Shown here in pieces: positions 1 to 10,835 of a stretch of DNA of 64,000 bases. The notes under the pieces are model-generated. The model did no database searches, was not told the origin of the DNA, and saw only the letters and a program-made list of their open reading frames with translations. The DNA lies in assembly GCA_034401135.1 (NCBI GenBank), contig JAWZSP010000003.1:992001-1056000 (forward strand). Direction: 5' to 3'. Both the position numbers and the translations under genes were made by a program. This stretch comes from Volutella citrinella (taxonomy: Eukaryota > Ascomycota > Sordariomycetes > Hypocreales > Nectriaceae). Within the stretch, counting starts at the first letter, position 1, and each line of letters opens with the position of its first letter.

Positions 1-681
1 GGTATCGACAGTGTTCATGATGTGGCTGCTGTCGCCATGGTCAAGTCCCGACATCTCGTGGGCGTCCGACTCCTGGACCTGGGAAGAGAGAGTGGTTTCA
101 GGCGCGAGTGCAGATTCCACGTTCCACATTGGCAAGAGACTACGACCGACATGGATGTTTTCGACACTCACTCCTAGAGACCGGGCTTCGTCTAGTTTCT
201 GATTTCCTTTGACGACAATGCTTTGCTGCACAAGCGTGCCAACCTCCCTGGCCACATGGTAGTCGGCCAAACGTTGTTGGATGGCATCGTGAAGAGAGTC
301 GGTGGCAGGGTCGAAGGAAGCACCTAACCAGGTTGGCAAGCAGTCATCTCCAACAGAGATCTCAGAGATGTCGATGCAGTCATCTTTGGCCTTGCTGAGA
401 CGTTCCTCCCATCGCTCGAGCAAGTACTCTCGGGTCTCCTCGGGAATCAGACCAAGGGGAACCGCATTGGCCAAGTCCTTGAGAAGAGAGGCGGGAGAGC
501 CTGGAGAAGGTGCAATACCTGAGATGGTCAGAAACAGATCGGTGACACCCAAGGAACGGAAAGACAAACCTGGTCGCACACAAGGATCGCGAGCTCGCCG
601 GGGAACCTTGGGCAAGGGCAGCAACGTCTCGTAGGCGTCAGGGGAGGCTACATCCTCTGCGGGACGCTTGCAGTTCATCAT
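1..681 (-). CDS. hypothetical protein, N-terminal part (runs off left edge)
   Basis: An uninterrupted minus-strand frame runs from two adjacent ATG codons (681-679 and 678-676) to position 1 without a stop, giving the first 227 residues of a protein whose C terminus lies outside the window. The N terminus is basic (KRP, then KVPRRAR near residue 25) and could hold a nuclear localisation signal. The rest is mixed, soluble-looking sequence with several acidic and Leu-rich stretches, without a visible signal peptide or membrane segment. I recognise no family. Uniform coding composition over 680 bases and the clean start make a real gene likely. Which ATG is used, and whether introns follow beyond the edge, cannot be decided here. 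Confidence 0.65.
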   Translation of the reverse strand, partial: MMNCKRPAEDVASPDAYETLLPLPKVPRRARDPCVRPGLSFRSLGVTDLFLTISGIAPSPGSPASLLKDLANAVPLGLIPEETREYLLERWEERLSKAKDDCIDISEISVGDDCLPTWLGASFDPATDSLHDAIQQRLADYHVAREVGTLVQQSIVVKGNQKLDEARSLGVSVENIHVGRSLLPMWNVESALAPETTLSSQVQESDAHEMSGLDHGDSSHIMNTVDT

Positions 682-1587
682 GGCGGCAGGTAGGCGTAAG
701 AGAATGAGGAATCGATGTCATGAGTGGGAGCACAGGTGGTAAGACCAAGTTTGTGTTTGCGGGATTGGGATGGAGCCAAGTCAAAGTTTGGTATCGGCGC
801 GAGGGGTGTAAAGACAACGATGGTGGGGGAGCGGGGAAGAATCATTAAAAACCTCGAGAGTACCAAGATGATTCAAGCAATGCGAGGTCATGGGAAAGCA
901 GGAGAATGCCAGAGTGCGGTACAGGCTGGGGTGAGAAGTTGACGTCTCGTCGTGCCATTGTGTGAACCATTCAGCAGCGATTCAAGGCCACGGGGCAAAG
1001 CCAAGAGCGTTGCACTATTGGCCGATTGTGGGACCCTGAAAACTGACAATGCTTTTCGTCAGACTGCAGAAAATAAAATGATTATTGTTGGTGGTTGTCC
1101 CACAACTCGGGACCATGTCACTTCACCAGTTGCACTTGCGATCGCAGAAGTGCACCGCAAGACAGTCACTCTTGGGCAGGGATGGAGTTCCCAGTCTTCA
1201 CGCGAGCGCATCACCGCTTGTCATGTCTTCAAACCCATCTTGTTGGTTGATTGTCGCCAGCCATCAACGGGAGGCGGAAACGATATTGCAAACACATCTA
1301 TCAGGAGCCCAAGGTGTCCCTTTTTAAACACAAACCAGCCCCTACCAAACAAACGCCGTGATTCATGAATGCCAACAAATTCGGAAGATGGCGATAAAAC
1401 GACGAAGACTCCGTCGTTGAGCCACTTCTCGGTCATAGTTTCTTGTCATGCCTCCCCGTAGGCTCTGCGCCTGCCGAAGAGTCGAACATGCTTCGGACAA
1501 TGTAGTCGCTGTTTTATCCGTTTTTAGAATTGTTCGACGCCGTCATCAATATCCTGCTGCAGGCCTTCCTCGGTGTGGCCGGCCGCT
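682..1587. other. intergenic region upstream of the partial left-edge gene
   Basis: About 0.9 kb between the start of the left-edge gene and the 3' end of the Alb1 gene. It must hold the promoter of the former and the terminator of the latter. Short open frames here lack protein-like composition. No tRNA, repeat or clear regulatory motif was seen. Confidence 0.5.
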
Positions 1588-1980
1588 TTACTGGATCGTC
1601 TCCATCTCCACCTCCTTCACCTGCTCCTCACCTTCTCCAGCCTCCTCGGGAGCATCTAACGCACCGTTAATAACGGACAATAAACAATCCGCAAGTGTAG
1701 TGGGGAACCTACCCTTCATCACCTCCTCACCCTCGGCCTCCATCTTGCGCTTCAGCGCATAGCCCATCTTCTTCTCCAACTTGCGCGCGCGCTTGGCGCT
1801 CACAGGCTTTCGCGGGCCGCTGGTGGGCATCAGGCCCTGGCGGGCGCCGCGGGTCCTGTCGGCCTTCTCGATCTTGCTCTTGGGCTCCTCGGAGCGCTTG
1901 CGGCGGACCTTCCTGGCCTTGGAGGCCATGGCCGCGAGGCGGTTCTTGGACGGGCCGTTGGGGTTCTTGACGGACGGCAT
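1588..1980 (-). CDS. alb1: Alb1-like 60S ribosome-biogenesis factor
   Basis: A small, very basic protein beginning MPSVKNPNGPSKNR, with a Lys/Arg-rich first half (SKARKVRRKRSEE, then KRARKLEKKMGYALKRKME) and an acidic tail. This matches the fungal Alb1 family, a shuttling nucleolar factor that works with Arx1 on pre-60S particles. The frame is open for 130 codons. A good intron lies in frame at 1656-1712 (57 nt: GTAGGT donor, TTAAC branch-like site, TTAG acceptor). Removing it joins MK to DAPEEAGEGEEQ and gives a 111-residue protein, closer to the usual family form. The 57 nt are a multiple of three, so a naive model misses the intron. Family assignment is from composition and the N-terminal signature. 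Confidence 0.72.
   Translation of the reverse strand: MPSVKNPNGPSKNRLAAMASKARKVRRKRSEEPKSKIEKADRTRGARQGLMPTSGPRKPVSAKRARKLEKKMGYALKRKMEAEGEEVMKGRFPTTLADCLLSVINGALDAPEEAGEGEEQVKEVEMETIQ
1656..1712 (-). other. predicted in-frame 57-nt intron of the Alb1 gene
   Basis: On the minus strand this segment starts GTAGGT, has TTATTAAC 12 nt before its end and finishes GCGTTAG. Its length keeps the frame, so both spliced and retained forms would be translatable, differing by 19 residues. Confidence 0.6.
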
Positions 1981-2845
1981 TGCGGCTTCGGTGGCGCGAG
2001 GACTCGACTACGGGATGGAGAGGGACGGGGCGACTCGACTCGAAGCGGGAATGAGCGTGCCACAAGTGATGGTGGACGGGGAGTCGGGCTGGCGGATTTG
2101 GCGGGCAGAGAAATGTTCAGAAAATGTCGGGTAGATTGTGGCGGCAGATAATTTTTGTGGAGATCCCTCTATCTTGGTGGGGGAGATGGCAGGGGTCCTA
2201 AAGACTTAGAGCGGGTAGGAACTGGGTATAGGCTCGTAATGCTCTTCATCGGCCAAGTTTCTATTTCCGAAGGAAAATTAGAACAAAAATCCACAGTTAT
2301 ATTCCTGCCAGTTGACTTTCACTTATTAGATAGAGGATCGAAGTGTTCCACAACTTAAAGAATGGCGGTCCAAGTCCATCCTCGGGCCTAACACTTCAAC
2401 ACTATACGCAATGCGCATGGCTATTCCGCCACGAGGCCCTACAGGCGAGAGGGCCTTGGGACCTGGGATTTTCTAAATCAGTATCTTCGCCCCTCAGAAA
2501 TGCAACATATCAAAGGTCTGAGCATCACCCACTGACCTAAAGCAAATAAGACAAGCTGGCGCCAAGGTTGGCTTTGATCGTAGACTCGATGAAGAGTGGA
2601 ACCTGGCTAGAGCGGCCGTTGAGACCGAGACCGGACAAAACACAGGGGGAAGAGAAACATGCTTTTCAATTGAATCAAGTTGCGCCGCAATATCCTAGAA
2701 TACATAACCGTCTATACTCATTGTGCCCCATTACTGGATGTCAATCTCGACACCACTCGTACAGAAAATACATCCCCTCATGCGCCACGTTATGCCGACT
2801 CTTGGTGAGCCAAACCTTCATTTCTACCCGAAACCGTTCAGGATC
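1981..2845. other. intergenic region between Alb1 and the Ytp1-like gene
   Basis: Holds the Alb1 promoter (start at 1980, minus) and the downstream region of the Ytp1-like gene. The plus-strand frames here (for example 2343-3029) overlap the real minus-strand exon and have no protein-like features. Confidence 0.45.
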
Positions 2846-4482
2846 TCAGGAAGCATGGTTGCTCTTAGCTAGAGAGTTGGGGCCTTCCGCGTTCGTCCTG
2901 TCTTGGCCGCGTCCGCCCAGCATTCCTCGGCTCGGATCGTCGTCGTCGTCGTCACTCATAAGTCCGTCCAATTCGAACTCCCCGGCATCCTGCACCTGGC
3001 CATCTTCCACAGGGCGCCCGTTTAAATGAGTGTGTCCCAAGCTCTTGGTATCCAGAGGAGGGTGAGCAAGGCGATCCCAGAGGTTGATTATCATGTTAGC
3101 AAAGAGGAACATGAGTGATGCAATGGAGAACATGATGAGGAGGAATGCCACATGGTCCATGGTTGAGGAATCAACGAGGTGCATTTGTTCCTCGGTAGCG
3201 CTCATGAAGAAGAAACCAGCGCAGTACAACAGCTATAATCATGGCCATTGGTCAGTATCTATCTCGTTTGTCAGACCTCATATCGTGACTTACAAATACG
3301 GGAATGAACTGGAAGCTGTTTACGACACGTCCATCGTCGGATAGGCCCTGAGCATCTTTGAGGACAAAGGCGATCTCGATAACTCGGGTGACGCCGGTTG
3401 CCATTAGAGTGTAGCCAAACATGGCGTGCGTTGCAGCGCTGACCATCAGCTCCTGCGGGTGAGCTGACATGGCCCAGCCAGTGATGAAGATGACGAAGCC
3501 TGGGATGAAGTTGCGCTGTGGGTTTCCGTCCCGATCCCTGCTCAGCCAGATGCCGACAAGGCCGGCGGCCCACCAGATAATGCCCATAGTGGTGTGCTGC
3601 CAATCGTTCCCAACCCAATCAGTGCCCCAGCGATGTTCGGTGAAGGTGTTGACGCATCCCCAGGCGGCAATGACGCAGCTGTCGTAGAACTCTTGCGAGC
3701 GCCCTGTGTTCCGAATCCAGACCTGGCCGACTACGAGGATTATGGTGAGAACGATACCATAAGCGACAAAGGCACTGCCCATAATAAAGTGAGCCGCACA
3801 CTGGCCAACATGGTCTCCCTGGCAAAAGCCAAGAGCGGTGATACCACCGAAGAGCATCTGAGTCCAGGAAAGGACAGGCATGAGCTTGCCAATGATGGAG
3901 TGGCATGGCCGGATCATCTTTCGAATGGAGCCATTGATACCCCTTTCCCAATGCCCCTTCAGATAAAGACCCAAGACGACTTGCACGGCTAGGAGGATCT
4001 GGAGGACATGCGCAAAGGTGCCATGGATGTGGTTGGGAACGAACTCTCGCCCGCCGTGGCCGTGGCCAAGGAAGAAGCCGAGAATGGCCAGAATAGTGCC
4101 TAGAATTTGTGTCGGTACATGCCACCGGTTTTTGGTCATCTGCTGAGCTTTAGCGACAATTCCGAGCGTTCCGATGACTTGGGAAGACTTACACCCAGCA
4201 CCATGCCAATCGGGAAAATGACACCGTAAGCGAGCATCTGGATCAAGATATGAATCCAAAGCACCGTATCCTACCACCGAGTTAGGCTCCAGCTCTGGTC
4301 TTCATGCTCTATGACCCGAATGTACGCACCAATGGCTCAGCAGTGACGGTTTGGCCTTCTGGGATGTGATCTTCATGGTGTTCGTGGCCTTGGACAAGCT
4401 TGGCGAACAACAAGATGGCGAGAGGCCTTGCAAGCCGAAGTGTGCCCCCGCCGCGGGACATGACACCCAAGCCCCCAAACAT
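2846..4482 (-). CDS. Ytp1-like polytopic membrane protein (DUF2427/Ytp1 family)
   Basis: Four exons on the minus strand: 4482-4330, 4270-4193, about 4142-3294 and 3232-2846, separated by introns of 59, 50 (or 53) and 61 nt with GTGCGT, GTAAGT and GTAAGT donors. The spliced product is about 487-488 residues. It has an N-terminal signal-like hydrophobic stretch (LAILLFAKL), a His-rich segment (GHEHHEDH), then the DUF2427 region with several membrane helices (LWIHILIQMLAYGVIF) followed by the Ytp1 region with more helices, a conserved HGTFAHVLQ segment and FTEHRW. The cytosolic tail carries an Asp run encoded by a GTC/GAC microsatellite near 2938-2955. The family is integral to fungal membranes and of poorly known function; a cytochrome b561-like fold has been suggested. 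The ATG at 4482 gives the signal peptide and is preferred over longer upstream reading. Confidence 0.85.
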
Positions 4483-5893
4483 GTTTGTATCCTTCGCGCC
4501 TATGCCTATACGCCGGAAGATTCGAACGAAGGGATGAAACAAGATCGTCGAGGAAGCTCGGTCGAGTGAGGGTGGGGGATCGCTGATGGGAGGCGTTTTA
4601 CAGTGGAGAATGAACGCTATGAGGAAAGTCGGAGCATCGATAAGCGAGTCGGGGCTTGAGCAGAACAAATCAATGACTGCGCCCAGGGTTGAAGAGAAGG
4701 CGACGCAGGCGAAGCGGATCTACCGGACAGAGGTGGGCGTGGGGAGGAAGGAGAGAATTTGAAGGGAGACGTGGAAGGAAGAGGAGCCCTGGTGGTTTGG
4801 ATTTGTCTCTCCCGTCGGCTGCCAGAAGCCCAGAACCAAAATTCCGTCGCCAAAAATGACGCCAGAGACCCAGGGAGCAGGCCCCAGGCTTGCTGGTGGG
4901 TGGGGGGCCGCCCTAGACCCCCTGCTGGCTGACAACAGCGGCGCTCCTGATTGGACCGGACTCAGGTTATACTGCGAAGGCCGCTGTGGTCGCAATCGAG
5001 GTACCGGCGCTAGGGGCCCAACACCTGCACTGAGAGGCGCTAGTAATGCTTCCATCCATTCGAATCCCAAGTGAACGGGAAAGAACCACGGATGGTTCGG
5101 AGGTTTCTTGGCATTGGATTCGTGTAATAATGCAAAGCTGTCGATGGCGTCCATGCGCCGGTTTCTGCCTGCTGGGACGTTGTCATATGACTGCGCCGCG
5201 CTGCGATGAGACTGTACTATGTATGCGCGGTTCATTGGGCAGCTTCGCCCAACGCCCAGATTCCTTATTACCGCTCGGCCCGTCCTTGGTGACGCGGCGC
5301 ACACGTTTTCCTGGTCTTGGTCTCCGTTATTAGACCATTTTACTGAGGCTTGCTGGGCTGGCAAATAGTGCCGGAGCAAGTTGGCTCTAATTCGTGCATT
5401 TAACGCCCGTTATCAGTTCACTGGACGATTCTGCCCAATTTCCCGAAGATCCGTTACCAATCTATGTGTAACATTTCGCTCACCAAAGTCATCTCATCCC
5501 TTGTCCTTGACTGTGAGGGCGTGATGGAGAAGATCCACCCCGCAACTCTGTTTCGACAAATCGAGTAAGACTCTTGCGAACTGAAGTGCCATGTCAGACT
5601 CCCAGCCAGCACGTCAATGGTACCCAGTGAGCCGGAGCAAACAAGAAACGGCACGGTTGGCTTGAGCCTTCAAGTGAAGGCGTCTGCGCCTATGTATTCA
5701 TTCAGACTGCGGACTCGCCTGAGTTTATCAATGGACCACGGCAAGAAACTCTACTGCCGCTCGGCCCCATAGCACCCATGTTTTTTTCTTCATACCAAGC
5801 AACAGCGTCAAGCCTCAACGCCAAACAGAAATTTATGCCCCATTGGCCCCATCCCTCACAAAAAGAAAGAAAGATCCGTTGTGTCGTCCTTTT
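4483..5893. other. intergenic, promoter of the Ytp1-like gene and 3' side of Med11
   Basis: The 219-codon minus-strand frame at 4720-5379 looks non-coding: it has abundant Pro/Ser/Arg without domain-like order, no splice support and no recognisable motif. I see no gene in this 1.4 kb. Confidence 0.45.
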
Positions 5894-6430
5894 TTAACCC
5901 ATCCTCAGGTTGTCCCCCTCATTTTGGAGATGCTCCTTCGCCTTGCTCCATAGCTCTGCCTCCATGTTTCTCTCAACCCTCGTGCCACGACTGTTTAACC
6001 ACCCCACATCCAGGTTGCCCACACCTCCCACACCGTTGGGCTTCAGTGACGACTGGGAAGGGGCATTGGGGTCGTTCCGCTGCTGGGTGCTCAGATTCAC
6101 GATGCCTGCTTCCTCGAGCGCGAGGATCTGACGCTTCATTTTGATATCAATCGTGTGGAGCGTGGTGAGAAAGGAGTCCGTCGCTGAACGGAAGGCCTCC
6201 TTCTGCGCGGGAGGATCCAGCACTGGTTTGGGCTCCTCTGACGGGCCTGGGTTGGTGCTGGAGGCAGAGGGGATGGTGAGGGAGTTGAGAGCGGTCGCGA
6301 CGTGGCTCATGAGCTGAACGGCACATTGGTCAATATTGTTGAGCTGCTGGATGTTTTCCTCGACAGTGAACGGTTCGTGGATCTTGGACTGATCGCCATC
6401 TGTCATATTGGCATCCTGAGGTGTCGCCAT
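5894..6430 (-). CDS. med11: Mediator complex subunit 11 (Med11)
   Basis: A 178-residue single-exon protein. The N-terminal third has the Med11 signature: IHEPFTVEENIQQLNNIDQ followed by a helix around VQLMSHVATALNSL. These form the helical-bundle part that pairs with Med22 in the Mediator head module, which bridges activators to RNA polymerase II. A linker rich in Pro/Ser follows, then helices KEAFRSATDSFLTTLHTIDIKM and a C-terminal amphipathic segment. The ATG at 6430 (MATPQDANM) sits in a good context and is chosen over the in-frame upstream start at 6469, which adds a non-conserved arginine-rich stretch. The gene is divergent from TAF5. Confidence 0.85.
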   Translation of the reverse strand: MATPQDANMTDGDQSKIHEPFTVEENIQQLNNIDQCAVQLMSHVATALNSLTIPSASSTNPGPSEEPKPVLDPPAQKEAFRSATDSFLTTLHTIDIKMKRQILALEEAGIVNLSTQQRNDPNAPSQSSLKPNGVGGVGNLDVGWLNSRGTRVERNMEAELWSKAKEHLQNEGDNLRMG

Positions 6431-7180
6431 GGCGGAAAACCGAGTCCAGCGGCTGTTTCTGCCTGCCACTAACTGCGGTTGTTACTAGAAGTTTACCGGC
6501 TTCGATAGTGACCCGGCATGTGTATGTTCGATGAAGGAGAAATGACCGCCAGTCATGGCACATGCGCCTGAGGCAGTTGTGCTCTGGCTAGTGGTGTGGG
6601 GCCAGCATTGATGGCCCAACCTCAGCCAGAACACCACTTGACGAGTCCGGATTCTGAACAATGGGAACCAGGATATCTAGATTGTTAAATAAATGAATTA
6701 AAAATGTCGGGAAAGTCTATTTGCAGAAAGCCGCGAATCAGCGCCCGACAGCAAATTGAGGATGCAGGCTTGAAGGCAGAAGCTGGTTCTCATCGGCTAA
6801 GCCTCGGCATTTCTTCCCCAGCAACACGGTCTAGGACGCGACACCTTGAGCCTGCTCAATCTGGGGCCGAGCATCAAACTCACCTTCAGCCTTGTCGCAT
6901 TCGCCTTCAATCACGCCTTATACCCTACCACTCCGCCAGATCGAGCCGTTGCGATCCCGCATCCATTGCTCTGAACCCTGGCTAAGACTTGAGGGTCGTA
7001 CCACGTTCCAAGCCCAGCTACCCCCAGAACTGGTGACTGGCGCTGGTTGGCCCCGTTCCTCATAACGTCGCAGGCCGCCCTCATGACATGAGCCCCTGCT
7101 GACCTAGTCCACCACATCCCGAATCCAGCTACAGTGAATCATCCAGATATTTACATTGAATCTACGCGCCACGGCCCAAC
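6431..7180. promoter_or_regulatory. divergent promoter region, med11 / taf5
   Basis: 750 bases separate the two start codons, which point away from each other, so both promoters must lie here or overlap. No clear TATA box was seen. The stretch holds no protein-like reading frame. Confidence 0.6.
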
Positions 7181-10035
7181 ATGTCGGCCCCAGCCCAGAC
7201 GCCGGGCGCTGGACCGCCAGGCAGCTATGCCACCCAAGCAGCAACCCCACCTGCACCAGCACACACAACAACCGGGACCGCGGCGCAAACCGGTACGGCT
7301 GGAGCGAGCATGTCGAATCAGAACCTCAACCAAATTGTATGTGAAATCAACTTCATTTTGCCGTTTGTTTTGCTGTTTGCGAAATGGCTTGCGGAATCGT
7401 CATGCTTGTGCTGGAATCGGCATCCAGTTGTCTTGAATCAAACGGCCTCTTTCGTGCTTGTTCCGCAGTGGCTCAAGCCTATTTGTTTGAGGACATTTCA
7501 TCCAGCCCTTGTTTCCATTTTGTCACAGCCGCGATTTGGGCCACTCTCCTCCCCTCCTCCCCTCCTTTCCCTCACCTCAGCCTCGACCCTGCCTCTGAGC
7601 AACCACTCACTCCCACATCCCAAAAGGGTCTTCCTTGAAGATGCAACCCAGAAAGAAGCAAGAAAATCCCCCATGCTACCCAAATGACAAGGTCTGTGAC
7701 TATCCACATGCCCATGTCACTGGGGTGGCTAGCGGTCAAGTGACGGTTGCACAGTTCTGCCATATTTACGAGTCCCCTGCCAGCGACAACTTGATGCTAA
7801 CTGCGTTGAATAGGTCACAGATTATTTGCTTAAGAGGGGGTTTAACAGGACGGAGGAAGTATTTCGACAAGAGTCAAAGCATCTAGGCACCGATGGAAAG
7901 CCTCTGCAACAGTTGGCCAACCTAGGGCCCAAGAAATATGCCAAGGCCTTCAATCTCCTCCGCGATTGGATCGGTAACAACCTGGATCTTTACAAGGTAC
8001 TTTCTACACCCTCTAAGATGTTGTATTGATGCTAACGCCGATTAGTTCGAGTTATCGAAGCTTCTCTGGCCTATGTTTGTGTACTCTTTCCTTGAACTTG
8101 TCACACAAGCCTACGGCGAAGATGCGAAGGCCTTCTTGAGAGATATTGGACCCAACTTCCAGCCAGTTCACGCAGACGACCTCAAAACGTTTGCTTCCGT
8201 AACACTTCCCCAACACGTCACAGAAAACTCGGTCACAAAGCTCTATAAGGAGAACAAGTACCGCATTCCCCTGAACCAACACGCAACCGGCGATCTGTTC
8301 AACTTTTTGGAGAGGGAGTCTGAGCAAGGTGGCTCAGTTATTCGACACCTTTTAGTGACGTATTGCCAAGTTGACTCAACTGCCCGAGGCCCCATCACAC
8401 CTTTTAGTTTCGAGGCCGTCTACCGAAAATCACGAGCTCTGGAGATAGAGGAGGTCGACGCCAACGAAGGAATTCCTGGCGTCAATATTGGTCTTTCGAA
8501 TAAGGATGTTTTGGACCCGACCGCGCCGCTGAAGCTTGGCCCACTGCCAATGGACCCAGACCTCAAAGACGATGTGCGTGCTGAGCTCGAGGATGAGGAA
8601 CGCCGTAACCCTCCTCCTGCAGGACGCGCCAGCTTGGTTGATGAGTTTGATCAGAAGATCAAGCGCGAAGACAGCCCCGATGCCCCAACTCGCGCAGACC
8701 TGCCGCTGCCTCCTTCCCGCCCGCGGGACATCATGATTGAGATGCAAAAAGTCCGAGAAAACCGAGATCGATTCAAGATCGATGGTCACACAGGGGGTGT
8801 TGGGGTTCCAATCAGCGCTTGCATGTTTACATTTCACAACACCCTGGGAAGGTATGCGCTTCTTGGATCATGCAACTTTGATAGGACATGTGCTGACTCG
8901 TATCTCTAGCGTTGCTTGCATGGATTTCTCTGACGATGGACAGATGGTCGCGGCTGGTACTACAGAGTCGTACATTCGAGTGTGGTCACTGGACGGAAAG
9001 GCACTGCCTACGATGAACGCTCACGAGAAGGACAGCAAGTTCAACAGCCGAAAGCTCATCGGACACTCTGGACCTGTCTATGACGTATCATTCTCCGACT
9101 CCGTGTCAGGCCCCCCACAGAAGCTATTCGGTGAGGAGGGCAAGTCTAATCCCGCCCTTGATACCCGGCCAAAGCTGCTTCTGTCCTCGTCTGCTGACGG
9201 TCATATTCGCCTCTGGTCGCTGGAGTCATGGACCTGTCTCTGCCTCTACAAGTCGCACGATGGCCCTGCTTTCCGCGCGTCATGGGGCCCTCATGGCCAC
9301 TACTTTGCCAGCGGTGGGTATGACAAGGCAGTTCGGGTCTGGATGCAGGATCATGCCTCACCTCAACGACTGCTCGTCGGTCACGATACATCCATATCGG
9401 CACTAACATGGCACCCCAACGGCCTATACATTTTCTCAGCGTCTGATGAGACAGACAAGTCCATTCGCATGTGGTCTGTGGTAACGGGTGCTTGTGTCCG
9501 TGTGCTCACCGGCCACAACGACTACGTCAGCGCTCTTGAGTGTGCACCCAATGGCAAGATTCTTGCCAGTGCTGATACCGCTGGTAACATTTTCTTCTGG
9601 GATTTGTCCAAGGGAACCCGCATCAAGCGCTCCCGCGGTCATGGCAAGGGAGGCATCTGGTCACTGAGCTTCAGCGTCGAGTCGACAGTGCTTGCCTCTG
9701 GTGGCCAAGACGGCACCGTCCGCCTTTGGGACGTGGAACTTCCGGCAGATCCTCAGAAGGCTACCCAACAGCAGGCCGGGTTGGACGCCGCGGCTGTCGG
9801 CACTGATGGAACAGCTGGAACTGCGGCCACCAACGATGCTTCCCGTGTTGCTTCAACCACCACGGGACAGGCTGGTGCCAGCACCAGCACTGGAGGGACG
9901 CACAAGAAGAAGAACAAGGAGGTTATGATCACTCCTGATCAGATCAGCGCGTTCCCGACCAAGAAGACACCCGTGATGAAAGTCAAGTTTACGCGCATGA
10001 ACCTGGTAATTGTTGGAGGCTGTTACGACCCGTAG
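7181..10035 (+). CDS. taf5: TAF5, TFIID/SAGA WD40-repeat subunit
   Basis: Four exons: 7181-7336, 7814-7996, 8046-8851 and 8910-10035, with introns of 477, 49 and 58 nt (phases 0, 0, 2), giving 756 residues. Residues 1-52 are an Ala/Pro/Thr-rich leader. Exon 2 opens with a LisH-type segment ([17 protein letters not shown]). The TAF5 N-terminal domain follows ([12 protein letters not shown]..., about residues 90-230). The fourth exon (from about residue 383 to 655) holds WD40 repeats with repeated GH...WD/W endings such as [17 protein letters not shown] and [16 protein letters not shown]. The C-terminal tail is charged (KKKNKE) and ends CYDP. TAF5 scaffolds TFIID and SAGA in the nucleus. The first intron is unusually long and has a good branch site (GCTAAC) 17 nt before its acceptor. 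The start lies in an AACATGTCG context. Confidence 0.93.
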
Positions 10036-10835
10036 TACCGGGAGGAACATAAGAACATATCCCGGGAGAAGCAGAGTCTGGCAACGAGATTGAGATTGGA
10101 GTTCAATTGGGAGGAGCTCCTTGCCAGAGGACGAGAGCAATCAGAGGATGAAGAAGCGCAGATTGGGAATTAGCGGGTCGGGACAATTGCGTCTTTCCGG
10201 TTTCCCACGTTGCTAAAATATCGGCGCTCACAAAAGAGTGCTTTACTTGCCGGGGCAATCCTGGTGATGGCGCAGGTCAAAGTTGAAAGGCGCTCGGGGA
10301 TGGGATGGATCGGAGGCGGAACATTGGCGTGGGCCCAGAGATCCTCCGCCGAGTTCGCAGAAGACCCAATGTAAAGTACTACCGATTTAGAGAGCAAAAA
10401 CCAGCAATTGAGACACGAAATGAAAAACTCAAAGAGACCTAGGAACGCCAGTAGAAGGCAATTGACCTCTGTGATTTGCTTGCTTTGTTTTCCCCGCATT
10501 TCGTTTATCAATCGCTTGGGAGAGACATCCAGACGGCGGCGAGGTGATGAGGGCCATTTTGGGATAGCTGCGGTACGTACCTGGGAGGCTGCATGGCCCA
10601 CATGGCCCAAAGCAGCTGCTGCCGCTGCCGCTGCCAGGCTCCCGCCAACGGCGAGCGCTACATCACCACCACCACCTCTCCACCCGCTGAATAGCGACTG
10701 CTGCCCATAACATCATCGCATACCGCACAGAAGCAGCCGCAGCAACAGTCGGCTTCTGTCAGACCTGCACCCCTGCGCCGCGTGGACGCCTATCACCAGG
10801 TCTTGAGATTGCTACCGCCCGTGCTGCCCGCCACC
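10036..10835. other. intergenic, taf5 terminator and vps5 promoter/leader
   Basis: Contains a (GCTGCC)n-like run near 10614-10635 and a CAG/CAC-rich leader just upstream of the Vps5 start. A minus-strand frame (10170-10610) has a hydrophobic patch but no support as a gene. Confidence 0.45.

Noticed and set aside
4720..5379. 219-codon minus-strand frame upstream of the Ytp1-like gene
   Set aside because: No domain, no splice support, Pro/Ser/Arg-rich composition typical of chance frames in GC-rich DNA.
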